Assembly (NCBI RefSeq): GCF_018873765.1
Contig: NC_057924.1
Coordinates: forward strand, 4,154,001 to 4,218,000
From: Telopea speciosissima
Taxonomy: Eukaryota > Streptophyta > Magnoliopsida > Proteales > Proteaceae
DNA: 64,000 bases
Direction of reading: 5' to 3'
A model generated the notes under the pieces. It was given only the letters and a program-made list of their open reading frames with translations, did not search any database and was not told where the DNA came from. A program made the translations under genes and the position numbers. Below are positions 1-12,812 of the stretch, in pieces (position 1 is the first letter of the stretch; each line of letters opens with the position of its first letter).

Positions 1-491
1 GGCAAAAACGCATTTAAAATTTCGGTCTAAACACGTTTTGTCGTGCAAAATGGCAAACGACAAGCATTTTCATTAAAAACACGTTCTCGTTTTTGGTATT
101 TTTAAATGTCTTGGACTTAACTTACCATATCTTTCTCTCCCCAACTCTGATCGGCCTGACTCTTTCATATACGTAAAGATGATTCGAAGTGCTACATTTT
201 TTTATGATATCACCTTCAACTCAAGGTCAATGCATGGATACCGAAAATGGAAACATATATTTCAAATAAAAATTCCTCAATTTATATGAGACATATATTT
301 CAAATAAAAATTCCCCAATTTATATGAGAATAGTATCCTTTTTTTTGTTCCGTTTTTTTGAAATGTAAACGTTTAAGGGCACGTTCTCTATTTTTTTACC
401 AATTTATTTGACCATCCATTTGTAATTTTTTACCGTTTAAAATTCACCGTAGGATTCCATTTTTTTTTACCGTTCCCGTTTTTTGTAACTA
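1..491. mobile_element. MULE-like MITE, copy 1, cut by window edge
   Basis: This copy is the same family as 35705-36227 but in opposite orientation. It begins inside one terminal repeat (GGCAAAAACGCATTTAAAA) and ends in the other, whose reverse complement starts TAGTTACAAAAAACGGGAAC. No coding sequence is visible. The few bases missing on the left lie outside the window. The family assignment rests on the 35705 copy, which has a long flanking direct repeat. Confidence 0.7.
253..328. repeat. Tandem duplication, 38-bp unit x2
   Basis: ACATATATTTCAAATAAAAA begins at 253 and again at 291. The two 38-bp units differ by about one base (CTCAA versus CCCAA). The copy of this element at 35.7 kb shows a single unit, so the duplication is specific to this copy. 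Confidence 0.85.
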
Positions 492-1789
492 GTATACTAA
501 TAACCCCTTCCCACACATCCAGATGGAATGATCCAATTCCCCATGCTTCTTGAAAGTAGAAGCTTGGAAATATGGAAGTAATGACTCGGTGCTATAAAAA
601 TCGAGTCTTCCCATGTTCTCTCTCTCTGTCTCTGTGTGTAAAACTGTAAAATTTATTTGTTCTTGTGTGGTTGACGATGAAGATGGAGACGATTCAGCGG
701 AAGAGGAGGGAACGAGGGATTGTTCTGTTTAGATTTCATTAATTTTCACCAGTAGAATCAACAGAGCAACCAAAAAGCTTCATGGGTGAGTCAAGTCACA
801 TCATATCATTGGGAGAAGCACTTCTGATCTGATCTGATCTGATCTGGAATTCCAGAAATTTTCTTGCATTCTGAGGTCTTAAAAGGAATTATAAAATCAG
901 ATCTTTGCTTGGCTCACTTGGTAGTTCTTGATCTGCATATGAAGAGTTCATCTCCCAATTTGAAGTTATTACAGACTATTTATAGATTAACTCACCTACC
1001 CACCATAAACAAACTCACCAACCCTATTTAACATTTTGACATTCTCCTTGCACTTTTTTGACTGTCTCTCTCTGTCTCTCTCTGTCTCGCCATTACTGAT
1101 TACTCTCATCCATCCACCCTCAAGGCCTCAATTACTAGCTACTTAATTACCCATTATTTCCTACATTCTCTGCTGTCTCAGTCCAGGCTGTCCCCCTTCT
1201 TTAATGTTGATGAAAGCACAGAATAAGTTAATTAACAAGCCAGAATAGTAGTTGGGAGGGTGAGAGATATATATATATAGAGAGAGAGAGAGAGTTGTTG
1301 AATGCTGTAGAGATCCATTACAGCTTCCAAGTTATCAGTAATGGAGACAAACTGTCAACCATTAGAACTGCAACTTCATACTCTTGCCGGCCTGAGTATC
1401 TCCTCTCCTCCTCCTTCATCACATCGAGAGGTTGCTTTCAGATTGATTTCCCACGGAAATAAATTAAGAAAAAATATGGTAACTAATTAAGGTTGTCATA
1501 TTTCACACCTAAAAAATAGTGGGAAAGGTTCTCTGAGCAGCCAGGGGAGGGAAGGGTTGGTTATGACACTTTTCTCTCTCTCTCTCTCTCCTTTCCACAT
1601 AAAATGATTTTGCTGCCCTCAAAAAAATATGGGGCACTGTTCTCTGTGCGCTGCGGCCCAGTTACATGGAGATGGGTGCAATGACCACCTTGCCCCCTGC
1701 ACAGCTGCCCATGTGCTTGGGCGCACCTGCGCTGCAGCACAGAGAACATTCTCCCAAAATATATATATAGAAGTAAAATGTTAGCCCAC

Positions 1790-2240
1790 GGATTGCTAAA
1801 TCCTGACCTGTTGAAGCCTGACATTGGACCAATTGATTAGTGAATGGCCCATGTCAGGCCTAGTCCAATAATGGAAAGGGCCGGTAACAACATTTGGTTG
1901 TAGCCTGACGCGTTCAATCGACATTGACCGACATCGTTAACCGATTCTCAAACGACTGTTTCTAGACCAATTAACCCATTTAAGGCCATTTAGTCTGATT
2001 ATAACTCGGTTATGTCCAGTTTATAGTCTGTTAACGATTGTTAAACGAGTATTTAAAGTTTGATTATAACCTGATTACCATGAATCTGTTTATGGACCAG
2101 TAATCAACCGGCTGAATAGAAGTGTGTTCATGCCCTAGCCTCTGAGAATGTTTGGTAACGGTGTGAGGTTTAAATTGGTTGGGACCAATTAGGCCTGATC
2201 GAAGCCAACTGTGCTTGACTGATTGACACCCCTAGTTCTC
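1790..2240. repeat. Dispersed repeat related to 40439-40925
   Basis: Phrases such as CCATTTAG, TCTGATTATA, GTTTATAG and TGTTCATGCCCTAGCCTCTGAG recur in the same order at 40.6-40.8 kb. The right end reads GATTGACACCCCTAG, resembling the AGGGGTGTCAA ends of other small elements in this window. No coding capacity is seen. Confidence 0.55.
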
Positions 2241-2369
2241 TAAACAAGTGGTATAGAGGAGTGCACCAATCAGGTTCTATGAAATATATCGGGATAGGGT
2301 ACTTTGAACAAGTGGCATAGAGGAGCACACCATCTACATGAGGTCATTTCATGTTAGGAGGAGAGAGAC

Positions 2370-2596
2370 ATAGTGAAAGGGTGCTAGCATAACCTCCTTG
2401 ACAACTCTGAGAAAATATATATTTAAAGGCAAAGGTTATATGAGCCGCTAGAGTAGGGTACGCTAGCCTTTTTGTGTGTATCTCTCTCCTCTTCACATGA
2501 AATGACTTTGTTGCCCTCCAATGTATAATACCATTTTGATGCACCTCATTAGTGGGTTCATCTATGCTACTTGCTTAGAGAACCTTCTCCTCTCCC
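2370..2596. repeat. Dispersed repeat shared with 27320-27480
   Basis: The block with CTCTTCACATGAAATGAC, TTGTTGCCCTCC, GCACCTCATTAGTG and CTTGCTTAGAGAACCTTCTCC recurs with small changes at 27356-27474. A diverged start is at 1570-1620. There is no open frame of note. Confidence 0.65.
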
Positions 2597-2604
2597 ATAT
2601 ATAT

Positions 2605-2890
2605 ACATACAACAACCATAGCCTTATCCCAACTAAATGGAGTTGGTTACATGGATTCGAAGAGGCCATGATAGAATAGAAATAAGAGAAGCAGAAGGGA
2701 GTTTTAAAAAAAAAAGTACAAGGAAATTAAAAAAAAGATAAATAAAATTACTAAATGAAAAAGTCTATGCAGTATTCAAAGTAGCATCCCAGAAACATCT
2801 CTCTACAAGGGGTCAACTACATTGGTCCTTGTCCTCCACACAACTCTATCTGCGGTCATACTAGGATCAAGCCCTACCACATGCATATCA
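2605..2890. repeat. Dispersed ACAACAAC/CCTTATCCCAACTAAATGG repeat
   Basis: The motif ACAACAACCATAGCCTTATC followed by CCAACTAAATGGAGTTGG and TTACATGGATTC is shared with 28670-28760, 55846-55903 and, reversed, 50897-50951. The downstream part (CTTGTCCTCCACACAACTCT, GGTCATACTAGGATCAAG) also matches the 28.7-kb copy. Similar sequence is widespread in plant genomes; I do not assign a class. Confidence 0.65.
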
Positions 2891-3706
2891 TTTCTTATCA
2901 TTTCTCCAATAGTCATTTTAGACCTGCCCCTACCTCTTTTAGCTCCTTCAAATTGAATCAGGTCACTCTTCCATATATATATATATGGAGAGGTATTTTC
3001 TATCTGGGAGCATGGCCTATGCCAACGCTCACAGGTCTACCTCTCTCTCCCTCAATAGGGAGCAGAGATGTCATTTCATAGGGAGAGAGGGGAGAGAGGG
3101 GAGAGAGAGACTGAACAACGCTAGTGTAGGCCACACTTCTGGACAGAAAACATTATCCCTATTCAGGGCAGAGGCCGATCTTGATTCCCACCAATCCGGA
3201 GCAGAGGTAAGTGGATCAAGTAATGTGGACTGAGCAGATCCAGCCAACGGAGGAGGAAAAGGGACAGGGAGAGGGGAAAAGCAGATGAAGGGTGTGTGAG
3301 ATGGAGAAACAAAGAGGAGGGGGGGGGGGGGGGGGGAGGCATTCAACTGGTACAGTCTAAACTGTCGAATGGAAAGAGATCAGCCTGTAATGATCAAGTG
3401 TGAAATTCTAGACCTTAACTAATGCGCAAAAGTTTAATTGTTTTTTCAACAGTTCAAAATCCTTCAACTATGAGTGGGTTTGAACCACTTTTCTCCAATT
3501 GATTCTATTTCTACCTCAGAATTAACACATGAACAAATGCCTACAAATCAATTATTATGAACATATTGAGCCCTCTAATTCACTGGAACCCAGGAAAAAA
3601 ATTATACAACTAATGTTACAAATGTTAATTACCCAAAACCATAATCAATAAACAATGGATTTTGCATATATTAATCAACATTTAATTCCTAGCCAATGCA
3701 CATTTA

Positions 3707-6700
3707 CTACTCTATGTCTGTGGTGCACATACACTCCCGACACCGGGGATGCCTGTAAATACTCCTTGCAACAGGTCTGTCATGAACCTGCTTACTCTCC
3801 TTAACTGCTTTCCGAACTCTAACTTCAAACTCCTTCCATTCAATTGTGGAGTTCTTCAAGAAGATGCTTGAAAGCCTACGCTTGTTTGGACGTATTGTTG
3901 GCATTCCTCCTCCACCATAGTACATCCGGTAACCTGATACTAATGACGACAATTGACTCCCAGAGTCTGTCATGGCGAATGCATCAGCAGCAGCACAGCC
4001 TATGAAGTCCAATGCCGCTAGCTGCAAAATCCAATCAATTCAATCAATATCAAGTATAAAGCAATTGAATTAAGACGATTGACACTGGAGCATGTTGAAG
4101 TATTGTGAATTTCATGGTAAAAAGCAAGCTTGATGAAATTACGGATAGAAAAATGGTCTCTTCTTCTTCCCCACCCACAACCCCTCTTATTTTAACTAGC
4201 TTGAATTTGGAATGTTTGTGACTCCAGAAATGAACTGCAACCAGAATAATGATCCTGGAAGACTAAAATCAAAATGCAAGGACTCCAATTAAGTATGCAT
4301 GACTGTTGTAGAAAGAAAATCACAATAAGAAAAAAACATAAACTGCAGACTACCTGAGAAGAAAAGTTCGTAAATGGTTCAATCTCAGACTGTGAAAGGA
4401 GGTTCTCTTTAGTAACCAAATTAGGATACAAGTTGGTCAATGCTCTCAATCTTGACTTTCCCCCATAAATTTGTGCTCCTGCCAAGAATACGTGTCTCTT
4501 ACGGTTCACACCCAGGGCAGCTAGCATTAGTGCTGCTTCTTCTGGTGTTAGAGGACATTTTCCCTCAGTCCGCAGCTCCGCAGCAGAAGGTAGCCTACAT
4601 GATATTAAGCGATTGCAATAAATGACAAGAAATATGAAATAGTTATAAGATTACATAGACAGTTCAATTGATACCGTATTATGCATACTTTGTGGTCTTC
4701 TTGAGAAGTGTCAATGCAGGAAAGTGGATTGCACGATATGCTTCCAACTCTTCTCTTTCTTCTTTACCACCACCAAAATCACATAATGAATGAGCTACCA
4801 TGTCAATTTCAAACCTTAGATGTAAAGCTAAATATCTGGACGACTTTGAAGGAGGGTCCGTTCTTCCCAGAGTATTTGGTTCTGCAAGCAGACCAACCAG
4901 ATTATGATCCAGTGGTCCTCGATGAGATTTATGCTGACGCAACCTCTGAATAATCAAGGCACCAGCTTCTTGTATTTTGGGAACAAATTCCAGAGCATGA
5001 AAGTTACATCTGCACCGGAGTCTCTAGATGAAGCCTTCAATTAGGATTGAAGAAAGAAAGGAAAGCAGGTAGAACTTAGAGAGAAACCAGATAAAACTAA
5101 GGGAGAAGGAGAACAAAGTAAATACGTTTGGTTTGAAAACTAATAGTAACATACAACTGCCAAACAAATGTCAAGTACCTAACAATTCCCAAATCAATTT
5201 ACCTGCAATTGAAATGGTACAGGGTCAAAAGCCAATCGGTTGCCAAACCCAACAAAGTGGACAACTCTATTTTGAAGTAGGATTGGAAGAATGTGTTTCA
5301 GAAAAAAACTTGGCTTTGCTTCTTTCACGATGTCCACATCAGTCACCTGGTAGGAATTCATATAAGCAATGCCAAGCAAAGAGAAGGAAAACACACTGCG
5401 GAGTAAATTCAGTATACATGAAGAAAATGATATGGTAGATCTACTCACAACACTACCAATTGCCTCCAAATCTAAGGACTGCAGTTCCACTGGGAGTTCC
5501 TTCACTATTTGGATATCAGGCTTTAAGTAATTGATAAAATGCTCCTCCTGATAGATATCGCTGAACTGACTAAGAATATATAGAATATGACAGTATCACT
5601 TTCCATCCCCAAAATGCAGAGAGCATAAACCACTATACCATGAATAGCATACAAAAGAATCCTCAGATATAGAAACCCCACCCCCTGCTCCTTTTATTTA
5701 TTTATTTTTTTTTTTTTGGGGGGGGAGGATGTTCATGTCAAGTGATCACAAAAATATGGAAATAACTCTTGACAATTTGCAACTTCACATAGCTGACAAT
5801 GCAAAAAAAAAAAATTTCATGATAAATCAAAGGAAATATGATACCAATCTTCAGCAGAAGGATTTGAGTTCATTTAGACAAATACAGATAATGACCAATT
5901 CAACATGATTTTACACACCAGTAGGCCTGGTCATAGTTTAAACATCAGTAGGGTCATCAACAAGTGGTATTCACTGAATTGGTGGTATCAATCAGCACAT
6001 CATGATCCAGGACAAGGCAACAAGTTTATTTTTGTGTAAAAAGACTGCTTCTTTGCTCACTTGCAGTGCACCAACACAAGTTTTCGCAACGATAAGTGTG
6101 GCCACAAGTCCTAAAGCCAAAGCTCCTCGCTACAAGTTGTATGATGGTGAAATTAGTCTATTTGTTTATGTTGGATCCCTAGTGAGAGGATTTTGTGTGT
6201 TGTTGTGCCCCTACGTGTTGATCGTGCCCCCTTGGTGCCACATGATGGAGTCACGTGCAGAGCCGTGTGTGGACTTGCACGTGCTAGGGGACTAGGGGAG
6301 TGTCGTTATGTGTTGATATAAATTGTTGTTGCTCATTATGTGTTAATATACATTGTTGTTGCCCTTAGTTAACAGCTCAAGCTTTTGGAATAAGCGGTTG
6401 TAACAGTTTAGCTAATGAATAACCAATGAAAATCAGCTCAAGTCCAGTCAATGGATGATACTTGAGAAAAGAAACAACCATTTCAAAGGATTGTTGTATC
6501 AGAACACTACTCCTACCCTCATCAGAGAAGTGACTTTGTAAGCTTACTTAACTAGACAATTTAGTCATCCAGACATGAGTTATATTATCCAAAGCACTGT
6601 GATCTGTTTTGTTGAACTCCTGGCAATAATCTTCAAGGGTCTTTTCTAAAGTTCCGGGCTCCGAAGACCAAGGCTGAAGAAAAGAGAGCACCCTCAAATA

Positions 6701-9700
6701 AAGGGAGCTCAAGAATTGTTGTAAATTCATTTTATATTCTACCAATTTCAGCCAACTCCCCTGTTTCCTCCCTCTGGACTAATATGACTGTTGATTCAAA
6801 AAATTTTGGAAGCATATGCTTGTATGGTTTGACCCTTTCCTTATTATAAGATATTTTTTGCATTCAATTTCTGCAATTTTTTTGTTGTTTGTTTTTTGGG
6901 ACCTCCGGCCCTCTCGTACTTGTGCTTGCGGTCTTTGCGGCATTATTGTCAGCTTCTATAAGTAGCAAAGCTTGTGTATCCTCACCAACTGCTAGTTCAA
7001 TAAATCAACCAACATTTGATAGCCATAAAAATTCAATAATAACGATAATGCACAATGCATTTTCATCTTTTATTTTCGTTAATTAATTCAATTAAAATAG
7101 CACTCCGATACCCAAGGTTTTAAGTATCCTTCCGTTATCCATCGATACTAACTGATACGTATCATATCTTTAACGTACCGATACGATACAGTACGGATAA
7201 GATACCTAAAAATAATTTGGTATTAGTACATGTAAGAAACCTCATCCTTTATATATAATCAATTGAATGCACTTATCTCATCATACTTTGTTCTCTTTTT
7301 TATACATGATATATTTTACATATCACTTATTTATAGTGTTTTATGCTTCAAAACTGTATTTTACATATATTCTAAGCATTTCCATATGTTTCTTGATCAT
7401 TTCCATACATATCTAGCATATCTTGCGTCTCTCTGATAAGTTACGTTATGTCTCTGAAAATCACCATTCTGATATGATACCCGGTACCGATACTTTAAAC
7501 CTTGCCAATACCTAACTTTGTCATTCCCTAGCCTCTTCCTTGGGGGGGGGGGGGGAACTGGTCTAAGAATGACGAGTTTTGGACCTCTTGGTCTCTCAAG
7601 CTGTTTTAGCATGTTAGATGTTACACACTTACACCTATGAAAATTGGTGAGGTTGTTTCATTATGGGGTGTACAAATTGACAATGGTACGAACTAAACAA
7701 TTCATTTCAATTAAGATGATTTCGAAGTTTTCAAAAGGTTGTTCCAAACATCTTTACCTTCTTCCCCTACCCCCACTAAAAAAAAATAGCTGTTCAAAAT
7801 TTATTTCTAAACTCAAGCAGACAAAGAACTAATGCAAGAAGAAGCATAGCTGCTCTCCATCCTTCAATGTACGTGAGAAGATTGCATGTTAGTATGAGAA
7901 AACAGTACTTCGGATAATCCATCACTCTAGTCTCCAATGTTGTCAAAGTATCTATCTTGGCTTCTCATTCCTTACAATCTCAACCCAAATCAGGGAGGAC
8001 GTGCTTTTTTTTCCTTCAAGAGGATATAGAAGAGCTAAATTACTTTCAAGAACAATTGCAAACAGACATTAGAAGGGGGGAAATCCTGAAGCAATTGTAT
8101 GCGACAAATGGTTAATTAGTTGATATATTACACTGATAAAAACTTTTGCTTACTACCCTGCAATTAAAGTAGATTTTGACCTAAAAGTTATCAAAGGTTT
8201 CACAATACATTTATTTAAGCTATAAATCCTAATTAAGAGATATGCTTTAGGATGTGATAATGCCATTTAGTCTCGTTCCTATGCAGAAGGATAAACATGG
8301 TAAAAGAACCTCTCCAAGCAAAGAATGAACTACACTGACAAATAGGGAATGGAAAGGAAATTACCTCACATCTCTCCAAACAGTACTATACAAAAATTTT
8401 GGAACGACAAGAGTTGCATTCAGTAATCGAGCAATCGCAACAACATTACAGACCTGTTACCAAGAATAATAGATGAGTCCAAATGTAAGAATATTGTTCC
8501 AGCCAAAATAAATGATACAGTATAGAATGAGTACATCTGGAGTTGGATAACCTCACGGATTTGTAAATGCAAGAAATTCTTTTTTAAGTATTACTTACAG
8601 CTACTCGCTGCTGGTTTATGCCACCATTTGCACTGACAAGGATGTATCCATTTTTTCCGTCTGCAAAACACGACTCACAAACAAGGCCAAGGGATGATCA
8701 GCATCACACACATGGACGTGGTCTGAATCTTAAAAAAAAACTTCAAAATGAGCAGTAATAATTGATGTTACCACAAGGTTCCCAATTGCGTTGATCTGCA
8801 CAGGGCGTCCAAGCAGAAGCAGGAATCAACGGTTCCTCCCACAAATCTTTTGGCTCAGATTTTTCCTCCCCCTGAATGCAGGAGATCTCAATAAAGAGCG
8901 AAACTACTGACACTTATCCATCAAACTAAAGTATACAAAGCCCAAATTATATTACATACTGATAAAATTTCTATATGGAAACTGCAAAGCCTACCTCTGC
9001 TAGTGCGTGGGCAGCCAAAGCCAACATCCTAGCATATAGAAGTTTCTGTGGCCGCCTTTTTTTGGCAAGCTTGCTCCATCCTCCCTGAAAATACCACCAA
9101 TACGGCCATGCGAGGCTCAAATTATTCCTTGATATATGAACTCGAACATTTTTCCAATATAAAAGTATCGTTGATTATGAGTAGCAGAACATAAAGTGAA
9201 AATAAAATCTTCTATACTCCTACTATCCCACTATGATGAAGCACCCACTTATTACTCTAGTTCAACCTCTGAGGGAAAACAACTTGATCAAGTACAACCC
9301 ATCATCAGTAGCAATAATAATTAATTTTTCATGTCATCTCTGGCATGCCTCAAGTTATCATTGAGTCCATGGTGGCTACCAGTAGATCGATGTGGTGGGC
9401 ATCGAATGTTGACCTGTTTTGAGGGACTTACATAGATTTCATTGACAGGCAATGCTCCTACTATATCGTCCACGCCTTACAGAGGGAAAATTTCTAAGCT
9501 GGAATTTTCTCATGAGAATAAGGACCCACAATTCACCCGAAGAAAGGATGGTTTCCATGTTGAAAATAACTCAATAAAAAGATTAACAATTTTATAGTTT
9601 CCATATTTTCTTTTCCATTTTTGCTCTGGAATTGGTTTCGTTACTAATGAAACAAATTCGTAGCAGTTAGAAATAACAGATTCGCAGTTGGAAGAGACTT

Positions 9701-10278
9701 ACACGAATAGACGATGAATTCCCATTGACGAACCCGTCGCTGGGAGTGAGACCGTTGTCCTGGAGACGCGAAAGCATCCACCAATTCATCAAGAAAAAGA
9801 AGCATAATAGACCAATAATAACCAGAAAGCCAGTCGTTCGCTTCCTATACCATACTCTTCCAGCCTTTCTTTTCACCCTTTGTTGCAGCTGAACCTGCGG
9901 TTGTTGCTTCTGTTCCGACCAAAACCCAATAAACTTTGACTTCCACCATCGACTATTGAAGCTGAAACCCAACAACTGGAAAGGAGACCGATATGAATAA
10001 TTAGATCTCTGAGCATTAGAGAATCTACTAGGAGACGATCCATAGCTAGGCCCGAAGGCAGACTCTCGGAATCCCACGGGACTTCTCGGAGAGCTTTGCC
10101 TGCTTCTTGGAGTTGTAGAGTGGGACCTTGCGTGGAAGGAACTTGACCATGCGCTGACCTCAGATCTATCTGAAACCTTGATCTCCGCAATCTCAGGGTA
10201 TCTAGCTTCCTCTTCTTCTTCTTCTTCTTCTTCTCCTTCAGTTCTGTCACCAGCTTCAATAATCAAATCAGAAGCCAT
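3707..10278 (-). CDS. O-fucosyltransferase family protein (type II membrane, Golgi-type)
   Basis: This is a putative GDP-fucose-dependent protein O-fucosyltransferase (plant DUF246/PF10250 family). Ten exons read on the minus strand: 10278-9703, 9084-8995, 8871-8772, 8660-8599, 8453-8365, 5569-5449, 5346-5203, 5023-4689, 4594-4354, 4021-3707. They join in frame to 690 residues, with GT-AG at every junction. The N-terminus has an acidic Glu run (about residues 15-24), a Ser/Arg-rich stretch and one membrane helix (about 149-168), as in a type II anchor. Family landmarks are NGYILVSANGGINQQRVA, RLRCRCNFHALEF, LHLRFEIDMVAH (about 462-473), LPSAAELRTEGKCPLTPEEA and the C-terminal FAMTDSGSQLSSLVSGYR (about 601-618). 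Intron 5 is 2.8 kb and contains a hAT-like MITE. The acceptor or fucosylated target is unknown, and no family-member name is assigned. The gene appears intact. Confidence 0.93.
7113..7504. mobile_element. hAT-like MITE in O-FucT intron 5
   Basis: The terminal inverted repeats are CAAGGTTTTAAGTATC at the left and CAAGGTTTAAAGTATC read from the right. The flanking 8-bp direct repeats are CCGATACC (7105-7112) and CCAATACC (7505-7512), 7 of 8 identical, the length expected for hAT elements. The interior is rich in GATACG/GATACC motifs and has no transposase frame. Confidence 0.75.
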
Positions 10279-10708
10279 AATCGAACTTCCGAAGCTCCTT
10301 CGAATTTAAACGAACAACCAGAAAAAGCATAAAAACTGGTTTTTTTTTTCATTTGATGGTTACTGGGTTTTGTTTCGGACAAGAAACCGATGGAATCGGA
10401 ACGACTGGTTTGACATTTCTCCTGTAAAACAGAAGCGAAATACAAGGGAACTACTGTTCATTCCCAACTTCTTTTAGACCTTTTTCTTTAACTGAAAATA
10501 GTTTTAAATTTAGGAATTTAAACGTTTACAGTAGAAAAGAACCCTGTTTAACAATCTAATGTAAACCATGAAATCTCCAAATAAACACACAACACGAGAA
10601 CCTATTCTATATACGCAGCGCTGAAACAGTAAAAAGCCTATGTATATACTATACCATAGTTAGTAAAATACAGGTATCAACAAAAAAAAATAAAAATGGT
10701 ATATATAT

Positions 10709-10848
10709 ACTTGGTTGCATGGTTTCTACACAAGCGTCTGAGCCAATGGGTGAGTGCACCTGGGTATCTACCCATGGGGTAGAGGCGTTGACTCTCACGG
10801 TGCCTTATGAGAGGGCGTAGGAAACACCACCAAGTAGAGATCTTTTCC
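10709..10848. mobile_element. MITE, partner of 54955-55080
   Basis: The left arm ACTTGGTTGCATGGTTTC pairs with the right arm GAAACACCACCAAGTAGAGA. The same ends and similar middle sequence occur at 54955-55080. The left terminus seems truncated: the outer GATCTCT segment seen at 54955 is replaced here by TA repeats. Confidence 0.65.
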
Positions 10849-11029
10849 TCATATATATATGCATGAGTATTTAACGGATTTCAATAATATTTTTCTTAAT
10901 TTCATGTAAAATAAGATACACGGTAATAATACGGCACGTGTTTAATACAATTCTTTGTTTTTTAATTTTAAGAAAAAAAAATGAAGGGTTCCTAAAAGAT
11001 CAAGTTTATAGGTATTGATATGAATGCCC

Positions 11030-11230
11030 ATATTGATCACCGTCAATACTGATCGATATATATTACCGGGGAGAAAAAAATACTGATCGATATGGATTGG
11101 CTTTGTATAGAGCTGGTATCACACAAATTAAAACATACACGAATATTTTGCTGATACTTTGTATCGATATTTAGTACTGACAATACCGATACATATTGAC
11201 CTATACGATACCAATACATAAATCCATGAT
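11030..11230. repeat. GATAC-rich dispersed repeat
   Basis: Many short GATA/TATC motifs (CTGATCGATAT, TATCGATATT, CGATACCAATAC) are shared in style with 7113-7504, 32345-32550, 35375-35620, 40930-41170, 51290-51400 and 54210-54345. I could not place ends or duplications for this copy. Confidence 0.5.
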
Positions 11231-11490
11231 AGGAATAAGAATTGACATGACGGATCAAATCAAACTAAAACTAATAAAGATGTGAGTTCTAAACAAAATC
11301 AAATTTGGATCTGAAAATGATATCAGAGGGGATTGAAGTCATTATGAAAATTTCATTCTCATTGTGATTAGTATCTTCCCCATAAGGGAAAGAACCGGTA
11401 AAATCTCGATTCTCCCCCCCTTCCCTCCTCCGTGTTAGTGACGTGAGGAACCCTTTCACTACTATATATTTAGTACAATTATGTATTTTT

Positions 11491-11590
11491 AAGGGAAAGA
11501 ACATCACCCGGTCATGCCGAACACGCCACTACTGTACCCTAACACAGGGGCAACATGTCTGGCGCGACCGAGTGGTGTTCTTTCTCCCTT
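11491..11590. mobile_element. 100-bp palindromic MITE
   Basis: The left end AAGGGAAAGAACATCACCCG pairs with the right end GAGTGGTGTTCTTTCTCCCTT, giving terminal inverted repeats of about 24 bp with a few mismatches around a short loop. No clear target-site duplication was found. Confidence 0.65.
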
Positions 11591-12812
11591 TTTGTAATCA
11601 TAGAATATGTTATGCAAAAATACCGCGTATAATTCAGTATTTACAATACGTTACACATAAAAACCGCAAAAACAACTCTGATTCAAGTTTTCCCTACTAG
11701 GCATCATCATTCCTGGAGTATTATTCTATAATGCATGGAATTACCAACGTCAGTTATCCTAAGCATCCCAAAGGCAATTGTATAAAAGCCAAGGTTTTAA
11801 AAGACGTTATCAGCCCCAATAACCTTAGAATCGGCTCAACACAGATTCTAGGGTTTTTGGGAATCAATCGGCCGTATAGGATCAGTTGGAACCGACATAG
11901 GTCACAATCAATTCTGACTAACCGATCTGATTCCCCAAAAAATCACAATTCTTGAAACATTGATTAAGACTAAAAGTAAACATTTAAAAAAAAAAATAAT
12001 CTCCATGGTAGAATAAAACAAAACATTTAAAAAAGGGATAAAGATCGCTACGACATCAAATTGTTATTGGTGAAGCCTGATCTCAATCTAGAAAGTGTTG
12101 TGGGAATCTTCAGATGGCTGTTTAGGCTTTAAAACGTGTCAGAAAGGTCTAAAAGTGCATTTCTCAGCACCAAAGGTGCTAACCCTGAAGAGCTCATCGA
12201 GACCTTTGAATCGATATGTATTTCGACAATGTTCAGTTCTGGTCCAAATCAGACGGGAGTGTCTTTTGGGCTTTTAGGGGCATTAATGTACTTTTTTGAA
12301 TTAAGGCTTCTTTATAAAGTGTTCTTATCTCATTTTGAGAGAAAAATGTGAAATTTGAGAGTTTTGTAATATTTCTTCAGAGAAGTAGTGAAACCATTCA
12401 TGTTGCTCGATCGTAGATGTAGCCTACCTATTTGGGGGTGAACCACATAAAATCTTTTGTCTTGTGTGATTGTGTGTTTGCTCTTTTTGTTTTCTTTGAT
12501 TTCTTTTGTAAAATCGCCATTTTTAAGTGTTGTTTTTCTAACACAAACTACAGAGTGAAGAGTGTGGGATCCACATGTGGAATATGTGAGGACGAACAAA
12601 ATGGCGTCTTCAGTCTTGGGTTATTCTGCCATGAAAATACAAAAACATATAACCAAAGATCAACGATTTAGAAATCGGAATCAAATTGACAGAGCCCAAT
12701 CCCGATTTTTGTCATTCCAGAGCGGGAAACCATGCAATGATTCTGAAGTTCAGGCAGAATCTGACCAATTCAGAACAGAATCAAATCGAAATCAGGATAT
12801 TGATTTGATTTC

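Larger units (their letters stand above)
492..3706. other. Intergenic, repeat-rich, no gene seen
   Basis: No open frame here looks like a protein. Visible features are a short GATCT microsatellite near 828-846, TA and GA runs near 1268-1294, CT runs near 1570-1590 and a poly-G run near 3319-3337. Several dispersed repeat copies are listed separately. A short imperfect palindrome (arms containing GTTCTCTGTG) lies around 1638-1751. Confidence 0.6.
10279..12812. other. O-FucT upstream region and repeats; no gene seen
   Basis: The first few hundred bases presumably hold the 5' UTR and promoter of the minus-strand O-FucT gene. I cannot define a TATA box with confidence. The rest is small repeats: a MITE at 10709-10848, GATAC-rich sequence at about 11030-11230, a short palindrome at 11491-11590, and a degenerate CAAGG-ended repeat at about 11790-11962. 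No supported coding exon was found. Confidence 0.6.

Noticed and set aside
600-1500. Possible miRNA precursor or leader exon near the left edge
   Set aside because: CT-rich, transcript-like sequence, but no hairpin with a known plant miRNA and no following coding exon.
6120-6370. Possible LTR fragment in O-FucT intron 5
   Set aside because: GC-richer block with TGTTGATATA-type repeats, but no TG...CA ends, duplication or primer site.
9873-10259. 128-codon minus-strand frame
   Set aside because: It overlaps O-FucT exon 1 in another frame. The O-FucT frame has the family features and splices correctly.
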